This document shows positions 34,899-44,494 of a stretch of 51,538 nt of DNA, one piece after another (positions within the stretch are counted from its first letter, which is position 1; every line of letters starts with the position of its first letter). The stretch lies in NCBI GenBank assembly GCA_938017905.1, contig CALIKX010000061.1, forward strand, positions 1 through 51,538, written 5' to 3'. The notes beneath the pieces are model-generated. The model was not told the DNA's origin. It ran no database searches and saw only the letters and a list, made by a program, of their open reading frames with translations. The translations under genes and the position numbers were made by a program. The stretch is from an uncultured Thermoleophilia bacterium (lineage in GTDB: Bacteria; Actinomycetota; Thermoleophilia; Miltoncostaeales; Miltoncostaeaceae).

Positions 34899-35705
34899 GT
34901 GGACTACGAGGACATCCTGTATGAGGTCGGTGATGGGCGTGCGACGGTCACCATCGACCGCCCGGAGAAGCTCAACGCCTTCCGCGGCAGGACCATCCTC
35001 GAGTTGTGCGACGCATTCGAACGCGCCGGTGATGACGAGGCCGTGGGGATCATCGTCTTCACCGGCGCAGGCGAGCGCGCCTTCTGCGTGGGTGGCGACG
35101 TGATGGAGCCCACGCGCACCATGCGCGAGAAGCGCGAGGGGCACATCCTCGGCCCGCGCCTGGCCAGCGCTATGCGGAACAACGGCACGCCCATCATCTG
35201 CCGCGTCCGCGGATGGTGCATCGGCGGCGGCAACGAGCTGAACATCATGAGCGACCTCACCATCAGCGACGACACCGGGCGCTTCGGGCAGGCGGGACCG
35301 AAGATCGGCTCGGCCCCGCTGTGGTGGGGGTGCCAGTTGATGCCCGCGGTTGTCGGCGAGAAGAAGGCGCGCGAGATGCTGTTCCTCACCCGCCACTACG
35401 ACGCCCACGAGGCCCGGGCCATGGGCCTGGTGAACGCGGTCGTGGCGGCGGATGCGCTGGACGCCACCGTGGACCGGTGGTGCGAACAGATCCTGCGCCG
35501 GTCGCCGCAGGGCCTGCGCATGGCAAAGATCTCCATGAACACCCGCACCGACGCCCTGTACGGATCGGTGAACGCAGGGATGGAACTGATGGCCATCAAC
35601 CACGTGTACGGGCCGGAGCCGCAGGAGGGCATCCGGTCGTTCCAGGAGAAGCGGCCCGCCGACTGGCGGCGCTTCCGCGACGGAGAGGGGCCCGGGACCG
35701 CATGA
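34899..35705 (+). CDS. Enoyl-CoA hydratase/isomerase family protein, BadI/MenB-like
   Basis: A 268-residue crotonase. It begins YEDILYEVGDGRATVTIDRP then EKLNAFRG, and the core has GAGERAFCVGGD, CIGGGNELNIMSDLTISDD and FGQAGPKIGSA, then GEKKAREMLFLTRHYDAHEA. This pattern is closest to 2-ketocyclohexanecarboxyl-CoA hydrolase (BadI) and DHNA-CoA synthase (MenB), which make or break a carbon-carbon bond beside a CoA thioester. The exact reaction is inferred. The GTG start is one base after the nitroreductase stop; the next gene overlaps by four bases. Confidence 0.85.
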   Translation: MDYEDILYEVGDGRATVTIDRPEKLNAFRGRTILELCDAFERAGDDEAVGIIVFTGAGERAFCVGGDVMEPTRTMREKREGHILGPRLASAMRNNGTPIICRVRGWCIGGGNELNIMSDLTISDDTGRFGQAGPKIGSAPLWWGCQLMPAVVGEKKAREMLFLTRHYDAHEARAMGLVNAVVAADALDATVDRWCEQILRRSPQGLRMAKISMNTRTDALYGSVNAGMELMAINHVYGPEPQEGIRSFQEKRPADWRRFRDGEGPGTA

Positions 35706-37363
35706 GCAGCACCGAATGGAGCACCTGGTACGCCGAGGAGGACCCCTCCACGTGGGTGCTGGCGCGCATCCTGCGCGAGCGCGCCGGGGCCCACCCCGAC
35801 CGCCCGTACCTGCGCTACGGGGATGGCGGATGGGTGACCTACGGCAACATGAACGACCGGGCCAACCGCATCGCGGGCGGGCTGATCGCCCGTGGGGTGC
35901 AGCCCGGCGAGTCGGTGAGCGTGATGCTGCCGAACTGCGAGGAGTTCGTGCAGTGCTGGTACGGCATCCTCAAGGCGGGCGCGGTGATGAGCAGCATCAA
36001 CACCGCGTACAAGGGCGACTTCCTCTCGTGGACCATCACGTTGGTGGAGGCGCGAACGCTGGTGATCAGCGACGCCTTCCTGGACCGGCTGGATTTCATA
36101 CGCGCTGAGGTGCCGCTGCTCGAACGGGTCATCGTGGTCCCGTCGGGGGCACCCACCGGGCCCGAGCCGTCCGTGGCGTGGGAGACCCTGGACTCGCTGA
36201 TGGATGCCCCCGCGGGCGAGCCCGACGTGGCGCACGCCTGGACCGACGATGCGCGCATCATGTTCACCTCGGGCACCACCGGGCGCAGCAAGGGCGTGAT
36301 CAAGCAGAACGCCGCCGACTACTTCTCCGCCCGCGGCTCACTGGAGTACATGCGCACCCGGCGCGGGGTCGGCCTCGACGACATGGCCGCCGAGACCTGG
36401 TTCTCATGCCTGCCGCTGTTCCACAGCAACGCGCAGGTGCTCACCGCCTACCCGGCGCTCATCGCCGGCGGGCGCGTGGCATTCGTGGAGCGATTCTCGG
36501 GCACGCGCTTCTGGCAGCAGGCCATCGACACAGGCGCGACCATGTTCAACGGCATCGGCGCGATGCTGTACTTCCTGTGGAACCAGCCGCCGTCCGACCT
36601 GGACCGCGCGCACTCGGTGCACTCGGTGCTGGCCGCCCCCGCGCCGCGCGACATCTACCACGAGTTCGAGGAGCGTTTCGGCGTACAGCTGACCGAGGGC
36701 TACGGGCTCACCGAGACCGGCGTATGCACGGTGATGGATCCCACCCAGCCGGTGCGCCTCGGGTCGTGCGGCCGCGCCAATCCCGGATATGAGGTGACAA
36801 TCGTGGAGCCGGGCACCGACCGAGCCCTGCCGCCGGATACGCCCGGCGAGATCGTGGTGGACATGAAGGTCCCCAACATCGTGATGCGCGCTTACTACGG
36901 AATGCCCGGGAAGACGGCCGAGGACTTCCGCAACCTCAAGTTGCACACCGGCGACCTCGGCCGCATGGACGCCGATGGCTACGTCTACTTCATGGACCGG
37001 GTGAAGGACTACATCCGCCGGCGCGGCGAGAACGTGTCGTCCATGGAGGTGGAGCGGCAGATCGCTGCGCACGAGGGCATCGCCGAGTGCTCGGTCATCG
37101 GCGTCAAGGCCGATGAGGGCGCATCGAGCGAGGACGAGATCATGGTGGTAGTCGTGCCCGAGGGCGATGCACCCGACCCCGTGGACCTCACGCACTGGAT
37201 GGCCGAGCGCATGCCGTACTTCATGGTGCCGCGCTACATCCGGTTCGTGGACGCCCTGCCGAAGACGCCCACCGCGCGCGTGCGCAAGACCGAACTGCGC
37301 GATGCGGGCGTGACCCCCGACACCTGGGACCGTGACGCGGCGGGCGTGGAGGTTCGCCGCTAG
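35702..37363 (+). CDS. Acyl-CoA synthetase (AMP-forming)
   Basis: A 553-residue ANL-superfamily ligase. The ATP-binding P-loop is MFTSGTTGRSKGVIK, the A5 motif is EGYGLTETG, and A7/A8 are HTGDLGRMDADGYVYFMDR then VKDYIRRRGENVSSMEVE; the catalytic Lys of A10 lies in PKTPTARVRKTEL. It activates a carboxylic acid to its CoA ester through an acyl-AMP. The class is close to CaiC/crotonobetaine and cyclic acid ligases; the substrate is unknown. It is the third gene in the operon after the BadI-like gene, which would act on the CoA ester. Confidence 0.9.
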   Translation: MSSTEWSTWYAEEDPSTWVLARILRERAGAHPDRPYLRYGDGGWVTYGNMNDRANRIAGGLIARGVQPGESVSVMLPNCEEFVQCWYGILKAGAVMSSINTAYKGDFLSWTITLVEARTLVISDAFLDRLDFIRAEVPLLERVIVVPSGAPTGPEPSVAWETLDSLMDAPAGEPDVAHAWTDDARIMFTSGTTGRSKGVIKQNAADYFSARGSLEYMRTRRGVGLDDMAAETWFSCLPLFHSNAQVLTAYPALIAGGRVAFVERFSGTRFWQQAIDTGATMFNGIGAMLYFLWNQPPSDLDRAHSVHSVLAAPAPRDIYHEFEERFGVQLTEGYGLTETGVCTVMDPTQPVRLGSCGRANPGYEVTIVEPGTDRALPPDTPGEIVVDMKVPNIVMRAYYGMPGKTAEDFRNLKLHTGDLGRMDADGYVYFMDRVKDYIRRRGENVSSMEVERQIAAHEGIAECSVIGVKADEGASSEDEIMVVVVPEGDAPDPVDLTHWMAERMPYFMVPRYIRFVDALPKTPTARVRKTELRDAGVTPDTWDRDAAGVEVRR

Positions 37364-37396
37364 TCGAAAGGTGAGGTCTAACCACCCATGCGGGGA

Positions 37397-37413
37397 TCCC
37401 GGACTGGCCGGGA
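37397..37413 (+). terminator. Short hairpin after the ligase gene
   Basis: A perfect 6-bp stem TCCCGG/CCGGGA with a 5-base loop, 33 bases beyond the ligase stop. It could be a weak terminator or part of the leader of the next gene. Confidence 0.3.
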
Positions 37414-37432
37414 AAGGTCCACGATTCCAGTC

Positions 37433-38323
37433 ATGAATCGCCAAAACCTCCCCAGCATGGCAGTCGCGATTGCGGCCCTCATCGTCGGGCTCACCGGAAC
37501 CGGCATCGCCGCCTACACCCTTCCCAAGAACAGCGTGGGCACGGCCCAGTTGAAGAAGGCCGCTGTCACGAACACACGTCTTGCGAACAACTCCGTGGGA
37601 ACCAAGCGCATCAAGAACAATGCCGTCACGTCCCTGAAGATCCGGAACAGGACCATCAAGGAGGCGGATCTGAGCTGGGACCTGTGGGAGGAGATCCGGA
37701 GCGCTGCAGGCGCGCCGGGTACGCCGGGTGCGCCGGGACCACGAGGAGCGATAGGGCCGCAGGGGCCGCAGGGGCCGCAGGGGGCGACTGGACCCCAGGG
37801 CCCGGGGTTCACCGGCCAGTACGGGCAGTGGAGCAGCCTGCAGAGCCAGGGCGGGGCCAGCTTCGCCTCGGGGGCGACGATCCCGATCCTGTTCGACCAC
37901 GCGGACATCACCCCGACGGCGGGCGTGGCGATGGATGCGAACCTGTGGAACTGGCGCCTCGAAGGTCCCATGACATGGGCCGGCGCCTACTCCGCGCAGG
38001 TCAGGAAGACGGGTGCGGGGTCCGCCACCCTCCACGTCTGGTGGCAATACGCGCTTCCGAAGACCGGCTGCAACGAGGACTCGGATTTCCAGCCGATGCC
38101 GAATTCGGCGACGGCCCACACCCTTTCATCCGCCGGTGAACAGGCGGTGCTGGCCGTCCAGTACGTGCTGACGGTGCCCGAGGGCGGTATGTGTGCGCGC
38201 GTGGTGGCACAGGCCGAGGGCTCCGGCACCGAGCCCGAGGAAATCGTGCTGCCCTTCCACGCCGCGTCGGGGTACCGACCCGCCGCGCCGTCGATCATCG
38301 CCAATGTCTGGCGTATCGCGTAG
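37433..38323 (+). CDS. Exported collagen-like protein with NSVGT repeats
   Basis: A 296-residue protein. The N-terminus PSMAVAIAALIVGLTGTGIA is a signal peptide or anchor. Residues ~33-80 carry repeats of the form NSVGTxxLKxxAVTxxRL. A run of about eleven Gly-X-Y triplets follows (near GAPGTPGAPGPRGAIGPQGP), then a C-terminal domain of about 170 residues rich in Trp and beta strands with two Cys. This layout is common in Thermoleophilia cell-surface proteins of unknown role; the collagen run probably trimerises the globular head. The ATG at 37433 is preferred because it opens the signal peptide; an ATG at 37388 adds 15 charged residues. Confidence 0.8.
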   Translation: MNRQNLPSMAVAIAALIVGLTGTGIAAYTLPKNSVGTAQLKKAAVTNTRLANNSVGTKRIKNNAVTSLKIRNRTIKEADLSWDLWEEIRSAAGAPGTPGAPGPRGAIGPQGPQGPQGATGPQGPGFTGQYGQWSSLQSQGGASFASGATIPILFDHADITPTAGVAMDANLWNWRLEGPMTWAGAYSAQVRKTGAGSATLHVWWQYALPKTGCNEDSDFQPMPNSATAHTLSSAGEQAVLAVQYVLTVPEGGMCARVVAQAEGSGTEPEEIVLPFHAASGYRPAAPSIIANVWRIA

Positions 38324-38522
38324 CCGGGGATTCTGAGCGGTTCGCAGCGCCGGCCGCAGGTTCCTTACGGCATAAGAAGCAGCCGCTCCGCGCGACAAAA
38401 ACGTCACAGCAGCCCCGGTCGGCCTCGGTCGTCGTGTGGCATGTGCGCAACATCAGCCCTATCCTTCGCCACATCTGGCACGAACTCAGTGCCCCGCTCC
38501 CGCCGACCAAGGAGAGAGGACG
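38324..38522 (+). promoter_or_regulatory. Intergenic promoter region of the 449-residue nitroreductase-like gene
   Basis: About 200 bases without a gene. TATCCT at 38460-38465 is a likely -10, with GTGGCA 18 bases upstream as a weak -35. The leader of about 50 bases ends in AAGGAG and AGAGGA before the ATG at 38523. No further structure is evident. Confidence 0.35.
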
Positions 38523-39872
38523 ATGACCACCGAAGCCGACCCCCTGGGGATCGTCTCCGGCGCGCCGCTCGGATTCACCGACGCCCTGACGTACCCGCAC
38601 TTCCAGTCGGTCTTCGACCGCAAGTCACGGCGGGTCGCTCTCGGGATGACCGTGGAAAGCGACGTGATCGACTACTCGTCGCCGTACGAGCCGGTTCCGC
38701 TCTCCGAGCTCGAGGAGGCGCTCCTGGTCATGGCGGCAACCGGGCTGAACGGCCTGGCCCTTGCCGACCTCGACCCCCACCGCGGCATGTCCACGCTGGT
38801 GCAGTGGACCAACCGCACGTGGCCGAGCGCATGCTCGAACCACGGCACGGAGCTCTTCTGGAGCAATGACGACGGCCTGTGGTGGCTGGACATCTTCAAG
38901 ATGGTCCCCGAGCCCGGCGAGGTCTCCACGCTGTCGGGCAGGCCCATCGAGGAGCAGGCCGACTTCGTGGTGGACCTCTACCGCCGCGCGAAGGTGCGCC
39001 TGCACGAGGGCCGGGCGCAGCTGCCCACCACGCTGCCGGGGCTGTTCGACTTCAACCAGTGGAACGCCAACAAGCCGGGTACCACGTTGTTCGTGCCCAT
39101 CACGAACATGACGATGGAGTACATCAACGTGCTCTTCATCTACCTGGCCCGCTCCTACGCCTTCAACATCGTGGACGAGCGCCACGGCGGGCGCTCCGCC
39201 GGCCTGCAGAAGTGGGTGGACGAGGGCCGCGTGGACCCCGCGCGGAAGATGGGCATGATCGAACTCGAGAACCGCGTACTCTCGATGATGGTCGTGGAGC
39301 AGGCGTTCATCTGCCAGAACCTGAACGTGGCCATGCAGGCCCTTGGCCTGGGCGGCTGGACCTTCACGGGGTACCTGCCCAAGTTCGTGATGGGTGGCGG
39401 CGACGTGCTCGGGCTGGGCTTCCGCTTCAACGAGGACAACGACGGCAATACCTACGCCGTAGGTCGGGACGGCTACTACGAGGCCTTCGTGCCCCCGTAC
39501 TACAAGGACATGCACGAGGCGGTGGACGCATTCATGGCCCTGAAGTGGGGTGCCATGGACACCGACGTGAGCAAGCCGTACAAGACCGAGTCCATGAACG
39601 AGGCCTTCACGGCCGCCATTCCGCGCCCGCACGACGAGACCGTGGAGATGGTGAAGGCGTACTGCCAGTACGCCTACGACACCTACGGGCGGTTCCCGGT
39701 GGCGATGGACCCGATGTTCCAGCGCCTTACCACGCAGGTGCAGCACATCGACACCGACTTCTACGACAAGTACTACCCCGAGGGCTCGTACAGCGGCCAG
39801 CACGCCAGCCACTTCCAGCGCTGGCACTCCGACCTGTGCGACCACGACGGCAAGCCGCCGCGGCGGCAGTAG
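38523..39872 (+). CDS. Divergent nitroreductase-like protein, 449 residues
   Basis: An intracellular protein that I cannot name. The N-terminal FDRKSRRVALGM with a YEPVPLSELEEALLVMAATG helix resembles SagB/nitroreductase folds, where the Arg residues bind FMN phosphate. Near residue 258, VVEQAFICQNLNVAMQALGL then GGWTFTGY is the conserved nitroreductase helix. The C-terminal ~150 residues (AYCQYAYDTYGRFPVAMDPM, HASHFQRWHSDLCDH) are outside that fold, and the His-rich end could hold a metal. It has a strong ribosome binding site and a perfect terminator, so it is a single-gene, probably well-expressed unit. Confidence 0.6.
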   Translation: MTTEADPLGIVSGAPLGFTDALTYPHFQSVFDRKSRRVALGMTVESDVIDYSSPYEPVPLSELEEALLVMAATGLNGLALADLDPHRGMSTLVQWTNRTWPSACSNHGTELFWSNDDGLWWLDIFKMVPEPGEVSTLSGRPIEEQADFVVDLYRRAKVRLHEGRAQLPTTLPGLFDFNQWNANKPGTTLFVPITNMTMEYINVLFIYLARSYAFNIVDERHGGRSAGLQKWVDEGRVDPARKMGMIELENRVLSMMVVEQAFICQNLNVAMQALGLGGWTFTGYLPKFVMGGGDVLGLGFRFNEDNDGNTYAVGRDGYYEAFVPPYYKDMHEAVDAFMALKWGAMDTDVSKPYKTESMNEAFTAAIPRPHDETVEMVKAYCQYAYDTYGRFPVAMDPMFQRLTTQVQHIDTDFYDKYYPEGSYSGQHASHFQRWHSDLCDHDGKPPRRQ

Positions 39873-39898
39873 CCGCAGGGCTCATCAGGAGGATGCAC

Positions 39899-39927
39899 GC
39901 GACGGGGGCCCAATGGGCCCCCGTCGC
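39899..39927. terminator. Strong bidirectional terminator hairpin
   Basis: A 13-bp perfect stem (39899-39911 with 39915-39927) with a 3-base AAT loop, between the convergent 449-residue gene and the small exported protein gene. Confidence 0.7.
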
Positions 39928-39951
39928 ACATCCCGGCGCGATTCCCGCCCG

Positions 39952-40317
39952 CTAGGGCTTGGCGTCGCCCGCCGTGGCCTTGGCCTGGGCGATGATGCTC
40001 TGCACGCCCTGCAGGGCCTGCACCTCGGCCTGCACCAGGGTGCCGGCTCCGGTGGCGAAGACCGCCTTGGCGATCTCCTTCGGCGTCTTGCCGGCCTCAG
40101 CCGCTGCGACGATCGCCTCGGTGAGCTTCTCCTGCTCCTGCTGTGCGGCCGCCTGCAGACCCTGCCCCTCCAGGTTGGTGGTGGCAAGTGCGGCGGTGGT
40201 GGACCTCACGTCCGCGAGCCCATCATCGCCGAGCCCGACGCCCAGCGGAATGAGGGCGCAGAGTGCGACGACCACGAGGGCGCCGACGACCGGTACGAAT
40301 TCCTTGAATTTTCCCAT
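39952..40317 (-). CDS. Small membrane-anchored or exported protein
   Basis: A 121-residue protein. One N-terminal hydrophobic segment (FVPVVGALVVVALCALIPLG) follows a short basic start and acts as a signal or anchor. The rest is alanine- and glutamine-rich and helical (LQAAAQQEQEKLTEAIVAAA, TGAGTLVQAEVQALQGVQSI), possibly coiled coil. I do not recognise a family. A CAGATT box 7 bases before the ATG could be a leaderless-type -10. Confidence 0.6.
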   Translation of the reverse strand: MGKFKEFVPVVGALVVVALCALIPLGVGLGDDGLADVRSTTAALATTNLEGQGLQAAAQQEQEKLTEAIVAAAEAGKTPKEIAKAVFATGAGTLVQAEVQALQGVQSIIAQAKATAGDAKP

Positions 40318-40365
40318 GCAGGGAAATCTGCCATGCGCGGTGGACGCCTGCCCGTGAGCCGGGTT

Positions 40366-40854
40366 CTATGCACCAGCCGGAACGGCGGTGCGCATGGCGG
40401 CCAGCAGGCGCGCGAGGTCACGGCGGTCCGTGGGAGCAAGGGCGCCGACAGAACCGAAGCCGATCCCGAGGAGCGCCTGCACCCCGGCCTCCATCGCCTC
40501 GCGACCCGAGTCGGTGAGGCACACCACGCTCACTCGCCGATCGGCCGGGTCGCCGCGGCGCTCCACGAGACCGGCCTCACCGAGGCGGTCGACCAGGTAC
40601 GTGGCGCTGGAGCCATGGATGAGCAGCAGGTCGCGCAGCCGCATGATGGGCAACTGCCCGTCGCGGGTGAACGAGAGCAGCAGTAGTACCTCGAACCGCG
40701 AGAGGTTCAGCCCCAGCGGCCGGAGGGCAGCCTCCAGTTCGCGGATCATCAGCGCATAGGTGCGCAGCATGGAGACGACCACCGTGAAGCGGTCGGCATC
40801 CGGGTACCGGGCATCCCACTGCTGGCGTGCCTTGTCCACCGGATCATGGGCCAT
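40366..40854 (-). CDS. MarR-family transcriptional regulator
   Basis: A 162-residue winged-helix repressor. The N-terminal dimerisation helices include FTVVVSMLRTYALMIRELEA; the DNA-binding part has LNLSRFEVLLLLSFTRDGQL, MRLRDLLLIHGSSATYLVDR as recognition helix region and the wing VERRGDPADRRVSVVCLTDSG, the MarR signature. It is divergent from an acyl-CoA dehydrogenase, and a long inverted repeat between them overlaps both promoters, so it most likely represses itself and that gene until an acyl-CoA or acid ligand binds. The ATG at 40854 lies six bases after a TATCAT box. Confidence 0.9.
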   Translation of the reverse strand: MAHDPVDKARQQWDARYPDADRFTVVVSMLRTYALMIRELEAALRPLGLNLSRFEVLLLLSFTRDGQLPIMRLRDLLLIHGSSATYLVDRLGEAGLVERRGDPADRRVSVVCLTDSGREAMEAGVQALLGIGFGSVGALAPTDRRDLARLLAAMRTAVPAGA

Positions 40855-40860
40855 GGCCTG

Positions 40861-40866
40861 ATGATA
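40861..40866 (-). promoter_or_regulatory. -10 box of the marR gene, leaderless type
   Basis: TATCAT on the minus strand, six bases before the ATG at 40854. It overlaps the left arm of the operator. Confidence 0.5.
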
Positions 40867-40899
40867 GTCGGATATCCGATGATTTGACATCCGACTATC
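40863..40899. promoter_or_regulatory. Probable MarR operator
   Basis: An 11-bp inverted repeat, GATAGTCGGAT (40863-40873) and ATCCGACTATC (40889-40899), perfect on both arms. A second 12-bp palindrome TCGGATATCCGA lies at 40868-40879. The repeats cover the marR -10 box and the acyl-CoA dehydrogenase -35 box. Confidence 0.7.
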
Positions 40900-40912
40900 T
40901 CCCGGCGATACT
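40884..40912 (+). promoter_or_regulatory. Promoter of the acyl-CoA dehydrogenase gene
   Basis: Perfect TTGACA (40884-40889), 17-base spacer, GATACT (40907-40912), six bases, then GTG at 40919. Leaderless type. The -35 sits inside the operator. Confidence 0.65.
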
Positions 40913-40918
40913 TCCCAC

Positions 40919-42064
<1,146 letters not shown>

Positions 42065-42070
42065 CGCCGG

Positions 42071-42871
42071 CTATGCCCGCCGGCGTGCGATGGCGAATGT
42101 CTTGACGAATCGGTAGCGGTACAGGTCGTCGGGGTCGGCCGCGCTGCGGAAGGCCGTCCGCATGCGCGCCGGAGCATCGGCCCGCTGGGGCGCGGGCAGG
42201 TCGTCCCACAGGTGGGTGGCCACGGCGTCCATGCGATCGGCGATGGAGTCGGGCGGTACGGCGCGCTCCCGCACCTCGGCCCAGGTGTCCACGGCGTCGA
42301 GCCCGACGGATTCCAGGGTCGCGGACAGCCAGCTCAGGGTGATCTCGTTCGACACGATGGAGTCGCCCAGTCGTGACAACGGTGGGCCCGCCGCATGCAT
42401 GAGATCCACGGTGGGCCGGTCGTGCCCCTCCCCCGGCGCGAGGATGGCCACGACGCCGCCGGGGCGCACCACGCGGGCCATCTCCCGGATTGCCGCCGCG
42501 CGATCGGGCATCCAGTGAAGCGCCATGGTGCAGATGGCCAGATCAGCCGAGCCCCCTGGCACGCCGGTGGACACCGCATCCACCGCACGCAGGTCGGCAT
42601 TCACGTCGGGATGCGCCGCCAGGTGGCCGGCGAACACGTCGAGCATGGGGCGCGACGGATCCACGCCGATCACCTCGCGCACACCGCCACGGGCGATCAC
42701 CTCCATAGTGGCGAAGCCCGTTCCGCAGCCGATGTCCACCACGCGCGCGAATGTCTCATCGGGGAGTGCCGCCACCAGCCTGCGGGACCCGGCGCGATTC
42801 AGCGCCACCAGCTGCTCGTATGCGGCGGCGCTGCGGTCGAACGAGGCCGCGGGGTCGTTTGCAGTGCCCAT
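42071..42871 (-). CDS. SAM-dependent class I methyltransferase
   Basis: A 266-residue methyltransferase of the methyltransferase-11 type. Motif I is VVDIGCGTGFATMEV near residue 45, the acidic residue ending strand 2 is in VIGVDPSRPM, and motif IV is ADLAICTMALHWMPD, followed by REMARVVRPGGVVAILAPGE. The acceptor is unknown; such proteins often act on quinones, lipids or small metabolites. The ATG at 42871 follows GTAGGAAC and has no clear binding site. The gene is on its own. Confidence 0.82.
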   Translation of the reverse strand: MGTANDPAASFDRSAAAYEQLVALNRAGSRRLVAALPDETFARVVDIGCGTGFATMEVIARGGVREVIGVDPSRPMLDVFAGHLAAHPDVNADLRAVDAVSTGVPGGSADLAICTMALHWMPDRAAAIREMARVVRPGGVVAILAPGEGHDRPTVDLMHAAGPPLSRLGDSIVSNEITLSWLSATLESVGLDAVDTWAEVRERAVPPDSIADRMDAVATHLWDDLPAPQRADAPARMRTAFRSAADPDDLYRYRFVKTFAIARRRA

Positions 42872-42997
42872 GCATGCGTTCCTACACCCCACGGGGACAT
42901 GCCGCCCCGGGGCACCTCCACCGCCGATGGGCGGGGCATGATCGTGCTGGACGTCGCCAGCGCGCACTGAGCTGGCCGAGCGGTCGGGTGGTGGGTC

Positions 42998-44431
42998 CTA
43001 GCCGGCGGAGCCCAGGCGGTGCACGGCGATGAGGCTCGTGGCGCCCGGGGTGGCCACCTGGGGACCGCTGGTCAGCACCACGCGGGCGCCATCGGGCAGG
43101 CCCAGACGCTCCTGTGCCCGGCGAAGGCTGCGCTCCACCAGGGCATCGATGGGCTCCTCGGGCCGCTGGTGCAGCGGCTCGGGGATGACGCCCCACTCGA
43201 GCGCGAGATGGCGGGCCACCTCGGCATCGCTGCACAGGGCCAGGATGGGACGGCGCGGGCGGAAGCGGGCGGCCGCGCGGGCGGAGCCGCCGGTCTCGGT
43301 GGGGATGACGAGCGCCTCGGCCTTGATCTCGCGCGCCAGCAGCACTGCAGCGCGCATGACGGACTCACCGGTGGTGCGTCCCTCCTCGCGCGAGCCGCCC
43401 TCGACGATCAGCGGCGTGACGCCGTCCTGGGCGTCCAGGGCGATGGCCGCCATCTGCTGGATGGTCTCGACCGGGTAGCGCCCCACGGCGGTCTCACCGG
43501 ACAGCATCACGCATGAGGTGCCGTCGATCACGGCGTTGGCGACATCCGACGCCTCGGCGCGCGTGGGCTCCGGCGCGGCGATCATCGACTCCAGCATCTG
43601 CGTGGCGGTGATCACCATCTTCCCGCGCTCGTTGGCCGCCTGGATGATGCGCTTCTGCAGCAGCGGAACGCGCGACACGCCTGCTTCCACGCCCAGGTCG
43701 CCGCGGGCCACCATCAGCGCGTCCGCGGCGTCGGCGATCTCCTCCAGGTGCTCGATGGCCGACAGCGTCTCGATCTTGGCGATGATGCGCGCCGGCGACC
43801 CCAGGATCTCGCCCCGGAGCTCACGGATGTCGTCTGCGCCGTTCACGAACGATAGGGCGATGAAGTCGGCGCCGGCATCGAGCGCCGTGCGGACGTCCTC
43901 GCGGTCCTTGTCGGTGAGCGCCATGCGGCCCACCTGCGCGTGCGTGAGGAAGGCCCCCTTGCGCGGCAGGGCGGTGCCCGGGATGACGCAGGTGCCCATG
44001 AGCGCCCCCTTGGCCCGCTCGGCGATGGCGATGCGCGGCGCGCCATCTCCGATCACCAGCTCGGAGGTGCCGGGGTCGGCGGCGTCCACCACCCCGGGCC
44101 AGTCCACCACCAGCGATCCCGTGGCCCCCTTGGCCTTCGGGTCGCCGACGATCCGCACCCGGTCACCCTCGTCCAGGTCAGCGCGACGCGATGCCTCGTG
44201 CAGTCGGATCTTCGGCCCCTGCAGGTCGAACATGATGGCCACGTGCCGGCCCGCGGTGGCCGCGGCGTCACGCGCCTGCCACGCACGGCGGATGAAGTCG
44301 TTGCGCGTGCCGTGCGAGCAGTTGATGCGCACGCCATCCACCCCGGCACGCACCATGGCGACCAGGGCGCCCTGGTCGTCGGTGGCGGGCCCGAGGGTGG
44401 CCACGATCTTGGTGCGGCGGAGCGCGTTCAT
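42998..44431 (-). CDS. pyk: Pyruvate kinase
   Basis: A 477-residue glycolytic enzyme converting PEP and ADP to pyruvate and ATP. Seen: RRTKIVATLGPATDD, VRINCSHGTRNDF, MFDLQGPKIRL, the B domain, IAKIETLSAIEHLEEI with the catalytic Lys, MVARGDLGVE, QMLESMI with the following PTRAEASDVANAVIDG then TSCVMLSGETAVGRYPVE, and a C-terminal allosteric domain ending PGATSLIAVHRLG. It is a single gene with a TAGCAT box ten bases before its ATG. Confidence 0.96.
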   Translation of the reverse strand: MNALRRTKIVATLGPATDDQGALVAMVRAGVDGVRINCSHGTRNDFIRRAWQARDAAATAGRHVAIMFDLQGPKIRLHEASRRADLDEGDRVRIVGDPKAKGATGSLVVDWPGVVDAADPGTSELVIGDGAPRIAIAERAKGALMGTCVIPGTALPRKGAFLTHAQVGRMALTDKDREDVRTALDAGADFIALSFVNGADDIRELRGEILGSPARIIAKIETLSAIEHLEEIADAADALMVARGDLGVEAGVSRVPLLQKRIIQAANERGKMVITATQMLESMIAAPEPTRAEASDVANAVIDGTSCVMLSGETAVGRYPVETIQQMAAIALDAQDGVTPLIVEGGSREEGRTTGESVMRAAVLLAREIKAEALVIPTETGGSARAAARFRPRRPILALCSDAEVARHLALEWGVIPEPLHQRPEEPIDALVERSLRRAQERLGLPDGARVVLTSGPQVATPGATSLIAVHRLGSAG

Positions 44432-44441
44432 GGGGGGCGGG

Positions 44442-44447
44442 ATGCTA
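44442..44447 (-). promoter_or_regulatory. -10 box of pyk
   Basis: TAGCAT on the minus strand, ten bases before the ATG, so the leader would be only a few bases. No Shine-Dalgarno (the gap is all C and G). Confidence 0.4.
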
Positions 44448-44494
44448 GTCCCGCGCGGTGAGATGGGCGTTGCGGGTGCCGTGCCCGTTACCGC

